From Oceanicola sp. 502str15 (GTDB taxonomy: Bacteria; Pseudomonadota; Alphaproteobacteria; Rhodobacterales; Rhodobacteraceae), in the NCBI RefSeq assembly GCF_024105635.1, contig NZ_WYDQ01000001.1:2232001-2296000 (forward strand): DNA of 64,000 nt. The letters are read 5' to 3'. Positions 1 through 8,096 of this stretch are shown piece by piece; position 1 is the first letter of the stretch; every line of letters starts with the position of its first letter. Under the pieces are notes generated by a model. It was not told the origin of the DNA. It ran no database searches and saw only the letters and a program-made list of their open reading frames with translations. Made by a program: the position numbers and the translations under genes.

Positions 1-121
1 GGCGCACGCCCTTGAGCCGCCCGGCATCGTCGCGCACCTCGGCCGCAAGCAGCGCGGTGCCGCGCCATGCGAGGCCGATGGCGAGAACGCGGATCCGCGG
101 GAGTGGGCGCCAGGTGGTCAT
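1..121 (-). CDS. NUDIX hydrolase-like protein, N-terminal fragment (runs off left edge)
   Basis: The ATG at 121 reads leftward to the edge of the window, giving the first 40 residues (begins MTTWRPLPRIRVLAIGLAWR, ends DDAGRLKGVR). The pattern of a beta strand with IGLA, a short LLAAEV strand, then an acidic turn and KGVR resembles the start of NUDIX hydrolases, where a glycine-rich PLGG segment and the NUDIX box follow. That box is outside the window, so the family call is an inference from about 40 residues. It lies downstream of the creatinase gene on the same strand, 62 bp away, and could be co-transcribed with it. Confidence 0.5.
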   Translation of the reverse strand, partial: MTTWRPLPRIRVLAIGLAWRGTALLAAEVRDDAGRLKGVR

Positions 122-183
122 GCGGCGGGACTAGCACGGCCGCCGGGGCGAGGCGAGATGGATGGTGGGGCGGCTGGCGAGGG

Positions 184-1386
184 TCAGACCACGTTGCGTT
201 CCGGGCCGTAGGGGAAGCCGGTGATGTTCTCGGCCCCCTCCTCGGTGATGATAAGGATGTCGTGCTCGCGGTAGCCCCCTGCCCCGGGAATGCCTTCGGG
301 GATGGTCAGCATCGGCTCCATCGAGATCACCATGCCCGGTTGCAGCACCGTGTCGATATCTTCGCGCAGCTCCAGCCCGGCCTCGCGGCCATAGTAGTGC
401 GACAGCAGGCCGAAGGAATGGCCGTAGCCGAAGCTGCGATACTTCAGCAGGTCGCTCTCGGCGTAGAAGGCGTTGAGCCGTTCCGTCACCTCGTTGCAGC
501 GCGCGCCGGGCTTGAGCAGCGACAGGCCGAGTTCGTGGGCTGCCACGTTGGCCTGCCAGAAGCCGAGCGAGGCCGGGTCGACCTCGCCCAGAAAGAGGGT
601 GCGTTCGAGGGCGGTGTAATAGCCCGAGATCATGGGAAAGCAGTTGAGGCTGAGGATGTCGCCGCGCTGGAGCGCCCGGGAGGTGACCGGGTTGTGCGCC
701 CCGTCGGTGTTGAGGCCGGACTGGAACCAGACCCAGGTGTCGCGATACTCGGCATCGGGGAAGCTGCGGGCGATTTCGGCCTCCATCGCGTCGCGGCCCG
801 CCATGGCCACGTCGATCTCGCGCACGCCGCGCCCGATGGCGTTGCGGATCGCCGCGCCGCCGAGGTCTGCGATGCGGGCGCCCTCGCGGATCAGGGCGAT
901 CTCGGCCGGGCTCTTGACCATGCGCAGGGCCATGACTTGCCCGGCGATGTCGACCGAGACCGGGGCGAGGAAACTCTCCATCGCCGCGCGCTGGGCAACG
1001 GTCAGGTGATCGCCCTCGAAGCCGAGCACCCGGCCCTCGCCGGTGACATGGGCCACCGCGCGCCAGAAGTTGTCTCTGGCCCAGTCGGTATAGGTGAGCG
1101 CCTCGCCGTGGCAGCGCCGGGCCGGTTGGCCGCCGTCGATGCCGGCGCTGATGACGACGGAGGTGCGGGGTGTGACGACGAGGCCGAAGGGGCGGCCGAA
1201 GGCACAATAGAGGAAGCCCGAGTAGTAGGCGATGTTGTGCATCGAGGTGAAGAGCACCGCCTCGACGCCGGCCTCATCCATCACCGCGCGGAGCCGGGCA
1301 AGGCGGCCTTCATACTCCTCAGGCGAAAAGGGGAGCGGGGCCTTGGGGCCGTTGTCGAAGCGGTAAAAGGCGGGGCGGTCTGTCAT
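184..1386 (-). CDS. Creatinase (creatine amidinohydrolase), M24 pita-bread family
   Basis: Predicted to hydrolyse creatine to sarcosine and urea in the cytoplasm. The 400-residue protein has the two-domain architecture of M24 enzymes: a creatinase N-domain (about 1-160) and a pita-bread C-domain. It follows Pseudomonas creatinase closely from recalled sequence: TSMHNIAYYSGFLYCAFGRP, SAGIDGGQP, WFQSGLNTDGAHNPVT, LSLNCFPMISGYYTALERTLFL, SFGYGHSFG and SHYYGREAGLELREDIDTVL. The histidine of GAHNPV corresponds to the catalytic His. Prolidases have metal ligands that creatinase lacks, and the creatinase-type spellings here favour creatinase over Xaa-Pro peptidase. I chose the ATG at 1386 because GGAAAGG lies at good distance; an in-frame ATG at 1419 would add 11 residues without similarity. 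It is divergent from the ABC transporter genes, which may import its substrate. Confidence 0.85.
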   Translation of the reverse strand: MTDRPAFYRFDNGPKAPLPFSPEEYEGRLARLRAVMDEAGVEAVLFTSMHNIAYYSGFLYCAFGRPFGLVVTPRTSVVISAGIDGGQPARRCHGEALTYTDWARDNFWRAVAHVTGEGRVLGFEGDHLTVAQRAAMESFLAPVSVDIAGQVMALRMVKSPAEIALIREGARIADLGGAAIRNAIGRGVREIDVAMAGRDAMEAEIARSFPDAEYRDTWVWFQSGLNTDGAHNPVTSRALQRGDILSLNCFPMISGYYTALERTLFLGEVDPASLGFWQANVAAHELGLSLLKPGARCNEVTERLNAFYAESDLLKYRSFGYGHSFGLLSHYYGREAGLELREDIDTVLQPGMVISMEPMLTIPEGIPGAGGYREHDILIITEEGAENITGFPYGPERNVV

Positions 1387-1597
1387 CTGGTGCCTTTCCG
1401 GGCCGCTTGCAGGGCCCATTCGGTCAGGAATGGTCCCGGCGTTCAGGACGGAGAAGGCCCGTGCGGGGGTGACGCCATCACCCCGGGCGCGGGCAGAGTG
1501 GCATGGAGCGCGGGCGGTGCCAAGCCCGCAGGGCGCAATGCGCCCGCCCTGCCCGGCCCCACTTCCCCCCGCCGGGTCAATCGCTTAGCGTCCCTCC

Positions 1598-2545
1598 ATG
1601 GCCCGCTACCTTGCCTCCCGACTGGTCTCTCTTGCGCTTTCGCTGGTGGCGGCGAGCGTGGTGATCTTCTTCATGCTCGAGGTCATTCCGGGCGATCCGG
1701 CCTCCTTCATGCTGGGGCTGAACGCCAGCGAGGAGACCGTGGCCGCGCTGCGCAGCGAGCTTGGCCTCGATGGCAGCACGCCGGAGCGCTACCTGCGCTG
1801 GATCACCGGGCTGATGACGGGCGACATGGGCACCTCCTACACCTACCGCGTGCCGGTGGAGGGGCTGATTGCCGACCGCCTCGCGGTGTCGGCCCCGCTG
1901 GCGGCCTATGCGCTGGTGCTCTCGACCGTGCTGGCCATTCCGGTCGGCCTGCTGGCGGCCGCCTTTCGGGGCCGGGCGGCGGATTACGGGGTGATGGGGC
2001 TGACCCAGCTTGGCATCGCGGTGCCCAACTTCTGGTTCGGGATGCTGCTGGTGCTGGCCTTCGCCATCACGCTGCCGTTCTTTCCGGCAGGCGGGTTTCC
2101 GGGCTGGAATGCGGGCCTCTGGCCGGGCCTGAAGGCGCTGACCCTTCCGGCGGTGGCGCTGGCGCTGCCGCAGGCTTCGATCCTTGCGCGGGTCATGCGC
2201 TCGGCGCTGATCGAGGTGCTGGGGCAGGAGTTCATCCGTACCGCGCGCGCCAAGGGCCTGTCGCGCCGGCAGGCACTGGTGCGCCATGCGCTGCGCAATG
2301 CGCTGGTGCCGGTGCTGACGATCCTCGGGTTGCAGTTTTCGTTCCTGCTGGCGGGGGCGATCATCATCGAGAACGTGTTCTACCTGCCCGGGCTCGGGCG
2401 CCTGATATTTCAGGCGATCACCCAGCGCGACCTGATCGTGGTGGAGAGCGCGGTGATGCTGCTGGTCTTCGCGGTGATCTGCGTGACCTTTCTGACCGAT
2501 ATCGCCTATGGCCTCGCCGATCCGCGGCTGCGGAGGCGGCGGTGA
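1598..2545 (+). CDS. ABC transporter permease, DppB/OppB type
   Basis: Inner-membrane permease of 315 residues for a peptide/nickel/opine-family importer. It has the N-terminal membrane anchor (residues 1-30, ARYLASRLVSLALSLVAASVVIFF region), the conserved PGDP segment that follows it, five further membrane segments and the EAA-like loop EFIRTARAKGLSRRQALVRHALRNALVPVL that docks the ATPase. It is first in a permease-permease-ATPase operon; the second permease starts 17-38 bp after it. No solute-binding protein is in the window, so the substrate cannot be read directly; divergence from creatinase hints at creatine or a related guanidino or peptide compound. The ATG has no clear Shine-Dalgarno sequence. 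Confidence 0.9.
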   Translation: MARYLASRLVSLALSLVAASVVIFFMLEVIPGDPASFMLGLNASEETVAALRSELGLDGSTPERYLRWITGLMTGDMGTSYTYRVPVEGLIADRLAVSAPLAAYALVLSTVLAIPVGLLAAAFRGRAADYGVMGLTQLGIAVPNFWFGMLLVLAFAITLPFFPAGGFPGWNAGLWPGLKALTLPAVALALPQASILARVMRSALIEVLGQEFIRTARAKGLSRRQALVRHALRNALVPVLTILGLQFSFLLAGAIIIENVFYLPGLGRLIFQAITQRDLIVVESAVMLLVFAVICVTFLTDIAYGLADPRLRRRR

Positions 2546-2582
2546 GCGCGGTGGGTGCGCCATGCGGGGCGGGGGCCACGCG

Positions 2583-3404
2583 ATGAGGCTGCCGCTCCAG
2601 CTCACCTTCGGCGCTGCGCTGACCGCGCTGTTCACCCTCGCCGCGCTGCTGTCGCTGGTCTGGACGCCCCATTCGGTGCTGGACATCGTGGTATCGAACA
2701 AGCTGCTGCCGCCCTCGGCGGCGCATCCGCTGGGCACCGACCATCTGGGGCGCGACATGCTCTCCTTGCTGATGGCGGGCGCGCGGACCTCGCTCAGCGT
2801 GGCACTGGTGGCGGTGACCATCGGGCTGGCGATCGGGGTGCCGCTGGGGCTGACGGCGGCCGCCTCGCGGGGCTCGCTGCTCGACGAGGTGATCATGCGT
2901 GGCAACGACCTGGTGTTTGCCTTCCCCTCCCTCGTCATTGCCATCCTGATCACCGCCACCTTCGGGGCCTCGGCGCTGAATGCGATCCTGGCGATCGGGA
3001 TTTTCAACATCCCTGTCTTTGCCCGGGTCGCTCGGGGCGCGGCACTGGGGGTGTGGCAGCGCGAGTTCATCCTTGCCGCCCGCGTCGCCGGAAAATCCCG
3101 CGCCCGCATCTCGGCCGAACACATCCTGCCCAACATTGCCAACCTGCTGGTGGTGCAGGCGACGATCCAGTTTTCGCTCGGCATCCTTGCCGAGGCGGGC
3201 CTGTCCTACGTTGGCCTCGGGGCGCAGCCGCCGACGCCGAGCTGGGGGCGGATGCTGGCGGATGCGCAGACCTTCTTTTACAGCGTGCCGCGCCTCGCCA
3301 TGGCGCCGGCCTTCTGCATCGTGGCCACGGTGCTTGGCCTCAACCTGATGGGCGACGGGCTGCGCGACATGCTCGATCCGCGGCTGCGCAGGGCGGTGCA
3401 ATGA
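2583..3404 (+). CDS. ABC transporter permease, DppC/OppC type
   Basis: Second membrane subunit of the same importer, about 273 residues. It shows the typical DppC start (short hydrophobic anchor, then PPSAAHPLGTDHLGRDMLSLLMAGARTSL), repeated membrane helices and the EAA loop EFILAARVAGKSRARISAEHILPNIANLLVVQATIQF, ending with the family's GDGLRDMLDPRLR. I prefer the ATG at 2583, preceded by GGGGG at 2571-2575; ATG 2562 in the same frame is an alternative. Its TGA overlaps the ATG of the ATPase gene (ATGA), so translation is probably coupled. Confidence 0.9.
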   Translation: MRLPLQLTFGAALTALFTLAALLSLVWTPHSVLDIVVSNKLLPPSAAHPLGTDHLGRDMLSLLMAGARTSLSVALVAVTIGLAIGVPLGLTAAASRGSLLDEVIMRGNDLVFAFPSLVIAILITATFGASALNAILAIGIFNIPVFARVARGAALGVWQREFILAARVAGKSRARISAEHILPNIANLLVVQATIQFSLGILAEAGLSYVGLGAQPPTPSWGRMLADAQTFFYSVPRLAMAPAFCIVATVLGLNLMGDGLRDMLDPRLRRAVQ

Positions 3405-4936
3405 TTGCGCTGGACGGTCTTTCGCTCGCCATCCACGGCACCCCGATCCTGCGGGATGTGAGCCTGTCGCTCGCCCCGGGCCGGATCCTCGGGCTGGTGG
3501 GCGAGAGCGGCTCGGGCAAGTCGATGACGGCGCTGTCGATCATCGGGCTGCTGCCCCATGGCGCGAAGACCACCGGCGCGGCCCTGCTGGATGGGGAGGA
3601 TCTGCGGCAGGCCTCCGAGCGCCGGCTCTGTGCGCTGCGCGGCAACGAGATCGGCATGATCTTCCAGGAGCCGATGACGGCGCTGAACCCGATGAAGCAG
3701 ATCGGGGCGCAGGTGGCCGAGACCCTGCGCATCCACGGTGCCGCCTCGCGCCGCGAGGCCGCGCGGATCGCGCGCGACAAGCTCGACCGGGTCGGCCTGA
3801 AGGAGATCCCCGACAGCCGCTATCCGCACGAGCTATCGGGCGGGCAGCGCCAGCGGGTGTGCATCGCCATGGCCATCGCCCTGCGCCCCCGGCTGCTGAT
3901 CGCCGACGAGCCGACCACGGCGCTGGATGTCACCACGCAGGCGCAGATCCTCGACCTGCTGCGCGAGCTGGTGCGCGAGGAGGGGATGGCGCTGCTGCTG
4001 ATCACCCATGACCTCGCGGTGGTGGCCGAGATGGCAGACGAGATCGCGGTGATGAAGGCGGGCGAGGTGGTGGAGCACGGGCCCGCCGCCAGCCTGCTGC
4101 GTGCGCGGCGCCACCCCTATACGCGCTCGCTCTTCGAGGCCTCCGGGCACCAGCCCGACCGGGCCGCGACCCGGATCACCGAGGCCCCGCTGCTCACGGT
4201 GACGGGCGCGATCCGCGAATACCCCACGCGGCGCGGCCCGTTCCGGGCGGTGAACGGGGTGAGCTTTGCCCTCAGGCAGGGCGAGTCGCTCGGGCTGGTG
4301 GGCGAGAGCGGCTGCGGCAAGAGCACGCTGACCCGCGCGATCCTCGGGCTCGATCCGCTGCAGGGCGGGACCATCGAGCTGGCCGGGGCGCAGGTGACGC
4401 CGGAGATGGGGTTTGACCTCAGGCGGCGGGTGCAGGTGGTGTTTCAGGACCCCTATGGCTCGTTCAACCCGCGCCACCGGGTGGGGCGGCTGGTGTCGGA
4501 GCCGTTTCACCTCACCGGCAGACCCGCGGACCTGCCGGCGCGGATCGCCGCGGCGCTGCGGGATGTGGGGCTGTCGGAGCGCGATGCGGAGAAGTATCCG
4601 CACGAGTTTTCGGGCGGGCAGCGCCAGCGCATCGCGATTGCCCGCGCGCTCATCACCCACCCCGAGCTGATCGTGCTCGACGAGGCGGTGTCGGCGCTGG
4701 ATGTGCAAGTGCGCGCCCGCATTCTCGACCTGCTGGCGCATCTGCAGGCCGAGCGGGGCCTGAGCTACCTGTTCATCAGCCATGACCTTTCGGTGGTGCG
4801 CAACGTGACCGACCGGGTGCTGGTGATGAAGGCCGGCGAGATCGTGGAGCAGGGCGAGACCGGGCAGGTCTTCACCGCCCCCGCCCACCCCTACACCCGC
4901 GCCCTGATCTCTGCCGCGCCGGTGCTGGCCGCGTAG
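3401..4936 (+). CDS. Fused double-ATPase of a peptide-type ABC importer (DppD-DppF fusion)
   Basis: A 511-residue protein with two complete ABC ATPase domains. Domain 1 has Walker A GESGSGKS (about residue 34), signature LSGGQRQR (about 146) and Walker [13 protein letters not shown]. Domain 2 has Walker A GESGCGKS (about 301), signature FSGGQRQR (about 403) and [12 protein letters not shown]. Each domain ends with the HPYTR motif of the oligopeptide-transporter ATPases, so the protein replaces the usual separate DppD and DppF. It powers the two permeases encoded just upstream, overlapping the second by ATGA. A perfect GC hairpin follows the stop codon. Confidence 0.93.
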   Translation: MIALDGLSLAIHGTPILRDVSLSLAPGRILGLVGESGSGKSMTALSIIGLLPHGAKTTGAALLDGEDLRQASERRLCALRGNEIGMIFQEPMTALNPMKQIGAQVAETLRIHGAASRREAARIARDKLDRVGLKEIPDSRYPHELSGGQRQRVCIAMAIALRPRLLIADEPTTALDVTTQAQILDLLRELVREEGMALLLITHDLAVVAEMADEIAVMKAGEVVEHGPAASLLRARRHPYTRSLFEASGHQPDRAATRITEAPLLTVTGAIREYPTRRGPFRAVNGVSFALRQGESLGLVGESGCGKSTLTRAILGLDPLQGGTIELAGAQVTPEMGFDLRRRVQVVFQDPYGSFNPRHRVGRLVSEPFHLTGRPADLPARIAAALRDVGLSERDAEKYPHEFSGGQRQRIAIARALITHPELIVLDEAVSALDVQVRARILDLLAHLQAERGLSYLFISHDLSVVRNVTDRVLVMKAGEIVEQGETGQVFTAPAHPYTRALISAAPVLAA

Positions 4937-4954
4937 GGCGGGACTTGTCCCGCC
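4937..4954. terminator. GC hairpin directly after the ABC operon
   Basis: GGCGGGACTTGTCCCGCC is a perfect stem of 8 bp with a two-base loop, starting on the base after the ATPase stop codon. No T-tract follows, so it may protect the 3' end of the mRNA rather than act as a classical intrinsic terminator. Confidence 0.4.
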
Positions 4955-5021
4955 ACCCCCGGGGCCGGTGAGCGCAGCGAAGCGGCCCCACCGCGCGACG
5001 CGCGGCTGCCCTGTGCCCGGT

Positions 5022-5031
5022 TGGTATACCA
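5022..5031. promoter_or_regulatory. Palindrome TGGTATACCA upstream of the aldehyde dehydrogenase
   Basis: A perfect 10-bp palindrome (TTGGTATACCAT in context), 58 bp before the aldehyde dehydrogenase ATG. Its shape is that of GntR/FadR-family operators (TGGT...ACCA). No GntR gene is adjacent, so the regulator is unknown; the assignment is inference. Confidence 0.35.
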
Positions 5032-5088
5032 TCCCTCTTCCCAAGGCCGCGCCGCCGCCCTAACCTCCCGCCCAGGGGAGGAGCCCGA

Positions 5089-6540
5089 ATGTCCGATATC
5101 ACCGCAGGCTGGTTCGACCCCAGCGCGTATCTCGTCGACGGCCATTGGCAGGCCGCCCAGGCGACGCTGCCGATCGAGGATCCCTCCACCGGCGAGGAGA
5201 TCGGGGCCATCGCCCGATGCTCCGCCCGCGAGGTGGCCGATGCGGTTGCCGCCGCCCAGACCGCGCTGGACGGCGAGTGGGGCCGGCTCACCGCCGCCGA
5301 GCGGGGCCGCATCCTGTTGCGCCTCTCTCGGCTGATCGAGGCGCGGGGCGAGGCGCTGGCGATGCTGGAGGCCCGCGACGTGGGCAAGCCGCTGACCCAG
5401 GCCCGCGCCGACGCCAGGGCACTCGCCCGCTACATGGAGTTCTACGGCGGCGCCGCCGACAAGATCACCGGCCAGACCCTGCCCTATCTCGACGGCTACA
5501 CCGTCTACACCCTGCGCGAGCCCCATGGCGTCACCGGCCATATCATTCCGTGGAACTACCCGATGCAGATCATCGGGCGCTCGGTCGGGGCCGCGCTGGC
5601 GATGGGAAATGCCTGCGTGCTGAAGCCGGCGGAAGAGGCCTGCCTGACGGCGCTGGCCTTTGCCCGGCTGGCGCAGGAGGCCGGGCTGCCACGGGGCGCG
5701 CTGAACGTGGTGCCGGGCCTCGGAGAGGAAGCGGGCGCGGCGCTGTCGCGCAATCCGGGCGTGCGCCACCTGTCGTTCACCGGCTCGGCGGGGGTCGGCA
5801 CGCTGATCCAGCAGGCGGCGGCGGTCAACATCGTGCCGGTCACGCTCGAACTTGGCGGCAAGTCGCCCCAGATCGTCTTTGCCGATGCCGACCTCGACGC
5901 GGCGCTGCCCTTCCTGCTGTCGGCCGGGTTGCAGAACGCCGGGCAGACCTGCTCGGCCTCGTCGCGCCTCCTCGTGGAGCGCCCGCTCTGGGAGGAGGCG
6001 ATGGCGCGGATGGCGGAGGCCTATGCCAAGCTCATTGCCGCCCCGGCGCTGGAAGACGCCGACCTCGGGCCGCTCATCTCGGCGCGTCAGAAGCAAATCG
6101 TGCAGGGCTACCTATCCCGCGACGAAGGGTTGCAGACCCTCGCCACGGGCCGCGTCTCCGACAGCGCCCCGGCAGCCGGGCACTACACCGCGCCTCGCCT
6201 CTTTGCCACCAACGACCCGACCCACCTGCTGGCGCAGGAAGAGATATTCGGGCCGGTGCAGGTGATGATCCCCTTCGAGGGTGAGGAGGAGGCGATCGCC
6301 ATTGCCAACGGCACCGGCTACGGGCTGGTCGCCTCTGTCTGGTCGGCCAACGGGGCACGGCAGATGCGGATGGCCAAACGGCTGCGCGCCGGGCAGGTCT
6401 TTCTCAACAATTACGGCGCGGGAGGCGGTGTGGAGCTGCCCTTCGGCGGTGTCGGGCGCTCGGGGCACGGGCGCGAGAAGGGCTTCGAGGCCCTCTACGG
6501 ATTTTCAACTCTCAAGACGGTGGCAGCACGGCATGACTGA
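5089..6540 (+). CDS. NAD(P)-dependent aldehyde dehydrogenase
   Basis: Oxidises an aldehyde to the carboxylic acid with NAD or NADP; cytoplasmic. The 483-residue length is normal for the betaine/phenylacetaldehyde dehydrogenase branch. Visible motifs are IIPWNYPMQIIGRSVGAALAMGN (oxyanion Asn region), LSFTGSAGVG (cofactor binding), LELGGKSPQIVFADADLDAA (general-base Glu), AGQTCSASSRLLVE (catalytic Cys) and EEIFGPVQVMIPF. The SD sequence GGGGAGGAGC precedes the ATG. The next gene, a short-chain dehydrogenase, starts inside its last codons (8-bp overlap), so the two are one transcription unit and probably act in one oxidation pathway. The substrate cannot be named from sequence. Confidence 0.92.
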   Translation: MSDITAGWFDPSAYLVDGHWQAAQATLPIEDPSTGEEIGAIARCSAREVADAVAAAQTALDGEWGRLTAAERGRILLRLSRLIEARGEALAMLEARDVGKPLTQARADARALARYMEFYGGAADKITGQTLPYLDGYTVYTLREPHGVTGHIIPWNYPMQIIGRSVGAALAMGNACVLKPAEEACLTALAFARLAQEAGLPRGALNVVPGLGEEAGAALSRNPGVRHLSFTGSAGVGTLIQQAAAVNIVPVTLELGGKSPQIVFADADLDAALPFLLSAGLQNAGQTCSASSRLLVERPLWEEAMARMAEAYAKLIAAPALEDADLGPLISARQKQIVQGYLSRDEGLQTLATGRVSDSAPAAGHYTAPRLFATNDPTHLLAQEEIFGPVQVMIPFEGEEEAIAIANGTGYGLVASVWSANGARQMRMAKRLRAGQVFLNNYGAGGGVELPFGGVGRSGHGREKGFEALYGFSTLKTVAARHD

Positions 6541-7279
6541 AGTTTTCCAAGGCAGGTTCAACGGCAAGCGGGCCCTCGTCACCGGCGGGGCCTCCGGCAT
6601 CGGGCTGGCTGCCGCGCTGCGGATGCAGGCTGAAGGGGCGCGGGTCACGGTCTGGGACGTGAACGAGGCCGCGCTGGCGCGAGCCGAGGCGGAGGGGCTC
6701 ACCCCGGCGCTGGTCGATGTGACCGATGCGGGCGGCGTGGACGCGGCGATGAAGACGGCGCAGACGGCGATGGGCGGGCTCGACATTCTGGTCTGTTCGG
6801 CGGGCATCACCGGCCCCAACGTGCCGACGTGGGAATACTCGCTTGAGGACTGGCACGCGGTGACAAACCTCAATTACCACGGCGTCTTCTACTGCAACCG
6901 CGTGGCCGCGCCGCTGATGAAGGCCGCGGGCTATGGTCGGATCGTCAACATGGCCTCGGTGGCGGGCAAGGAGGGCAACCCGAACGCGCCGGCCTATTCC
7001 TCGACCAAGGCCGCCGTCATCGGGCTGACCAAGTCGCTCGGCAAGGAGCTGGCCGACACGGCGGTGACGGTCAACTGCGTGGCCCCGGCGGCGGTGGAAT
7101 CTCCGATCTTCGAGCAGATGACGCCGGAGTTCATTGCCTTCATGAAGTCGAAGATCCCGATGAACCGCTTCGGCACGGTGGATGAGATCGCCGCCATGGT
7201 CTGCTGGCTTGCTTCCGCCGAGGCCAGCTTTACCACCGGGGCCTGCTTCGACCAGTCGGGCGGGCGGGCGACCTTCTAA
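6533..7279 (+). CDS. Short-chain dehydrogenase/reductase (FabG-like)
   Basis: Classical SDR of 248 residues with a Rossmann fold: cofactor motif TGGASGIG (about residue 17), the CSAG strand corresponding to NNAG, catalytic Ser in VNMASVAG and the YSSTK catalytic Tyr/Lys, followed by the VNCVAPAAVESP loop. It probably interconverts an alcohol and a ketone or an acyl thioester. It overlaps the upstream aldehyde dehydrogenase by 8 bp. The intervening pathway is unknown; FabG-like annotation does not imply fatty-acid synthesis here. Confidence 0.9.
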   Translation: MTEVFQGRFNGKRALVTGGASGIGLAAALRMQAEGARVTVWDVNEAALARAEAEGLTPALVDVTDAGGVDAAMKTAQTAMGGLDILVCSAGITGPNVPTWEYSLEDWHAVTNLNYHGVFYCNRVAAPLMKAAGYGRIVNMASVAGKEGNPNAPAYSSTKAAVIGLTKSLGKELADTAVTVNCVAPAAVESPIFEQMTPEFIAFMKSKIPMNRFGTVDEIAAMVCWLASAEASFTTGACFDQSGGRATF

Positions 7280-7280
7280 A

Positions 7281-7336
7281 TTGTAAGGTCATTGACAAAA
7301 TTCATCGCCCGCCCCATTTTGTAAGGTATCTTACAA
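7281..7336. promoter_or_regulatory. Promoter with two TTGTAAG palindromic operators (probable MarR autoregulation)
   Basis: TTGTAAGGTATCTTACAA at 7319-7336 is a nearly perfect 18-bp palindrome (arms TTGTAAG/CTTACAA). A related imperfect copy, TTGTAAGGTCATTGACAA, is at 7281-7298, 38 bp upstream. The second copy contains TTGACA (7292-7297), a consensus -35 box, with a weak -10 candidate about 17 bp downstream, before or overlapping the 7319 palindrome. Binding would block the promoter. The MarR gene is the second gene of the unit that follows. Confidence 0.6.
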
Positions 7337-7348
7337 ATGGAGGACACC

Positions 7349-7672
7349 GTGACCACCATAGACCCTGCCGCCGGGATCGTGACGCTGATCAACACCTTCG
7401 AGGTTGCGCCCGAGAAGGCCGACGCGCTGGTTGCGCTGCTCGACGCGGCCACCGAAGAGAAGATGCGGCACGTGCCGGGGTTCGTTTCGGCCAATATCCA
7501 CAAGTCGCTGGATGGCACCCGGGTTGCGAACTACGCGCAATGGGAGAGCCGCGAGGCGTTTCAGGCGATGCTGGCCGACCCGGAGGCGCAGGTGCACATG
7601 CGGGCCTGCGGCGAGATTGCCACCAGCTTCAGCCCGGTGCTCTACGAGGCGCTGTCATGCCACCGGAGCTGA
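7349..7672 (+). CDS. Antibiotic biosynthesis monooxygenase (ABM) fold protein
   Basis: Small protein of about 107 residues with the ABM dimeric alpha-beta barrel pattern: GIVTLINTFEVAPEKADALVALLDAATEEKMRHVPGFVSANIHKSLDGTRVANYAQWESREAFQAML. Members include quinol monooxygenases and stress proteins; the reaction here is unknown. I prefer GTG 7349, because GGAGG at 7339-7343 sits 5 bases upstream and the ATG at 7337 lies directly against the operator palindrome without a ribosome site. The MarR gene begins within its last codons, so the two are translationally coupled. Confidence 0.75.
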   Translation: MTTIDPAAGIVTLINTFEVAPEKADALVALLDAATEEKMRHVPGFVSANIHKSLDGTRVANYAQWESREAFQAMLADPEAQVHMRACGEIATSFSPVLYEALSCHRS

Positions 7673-8091
7673 CCGCCGCTTTCTCCCGCGCCGGCTACAA
7701 GAGCCCTGCCGACAGTTCGGGCCTGCTGCTGTGGCGCGGGTTCCTCGCGTGGCAGCGCAGCCTGTCGGCGGCGCTGCTGCCCCATGGGCTGACCCAGCCG
7801 CTGTTTTCGATCCTTGCCGTCACCGGCTGGCTGACGCGGGAGGGCGGCGCGGTGAGCCAGCAGCGGATCGCGGATTTCTCGGGGATGGAGCGGATGCATA
7901 TTTCGGGGCTCGTGCGCAAACTCGAAACCATGGGCCTGCTCGCCCGGGTGCCTTCGCAGCGCGACCGGCGGGCGATGGCGGTGTCGCTGACGCAGGAGGG
8001 CCGCGAGACGCTTGCCAGCGCGCTCGGCACCACCGCCGATCATGATGCGGCCTTCTTTGCCGAGAACCCCGAGCTCGATCCGCGCGGCTGA
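7657..8091 (+). CDS. MarR-family transcriptional regulator
   Basis: A 144-residue winged-helix repressor. The central region GGAVSQQRIADFSGMERMHISGLVRKLETMGLLARVPSQRDRRAMAVSLTQEGRE is the MarR DNA-binding domain, including the wing with the conserved DRR. It overlaps the ABM gene by 16 bp and shares its promoter. The paired palindromes upstream of the ABM gene are its likely operators, giving ligand-released autoregulation. Ligand unknown; the upstream aldehyde dehydrogenase/SDR unit is separated by the promoter region and need not be its target. Confidence 0.88.
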   Translation: MPPELTAAFSRAGYKSPADSSGLLLWRGFLAWQRSLSAALLPHGLTQPLFSILAVTGWLTREGGAVSQQRIADFSGMERMHISGLVRKLETMGLLARVPSQRDRRAMAVSLTQEGRETLASALGTTADHDAAFFAENPELDPRG

Positions 8092-8096
8092 GCCCC

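Noticed and set aside
67..2586. A long plus-strand frame over creatinase and the first permease
   Set aside because: Explained by the minus-strand creatinase and the true permease frame; composition is that of an antisense reading.
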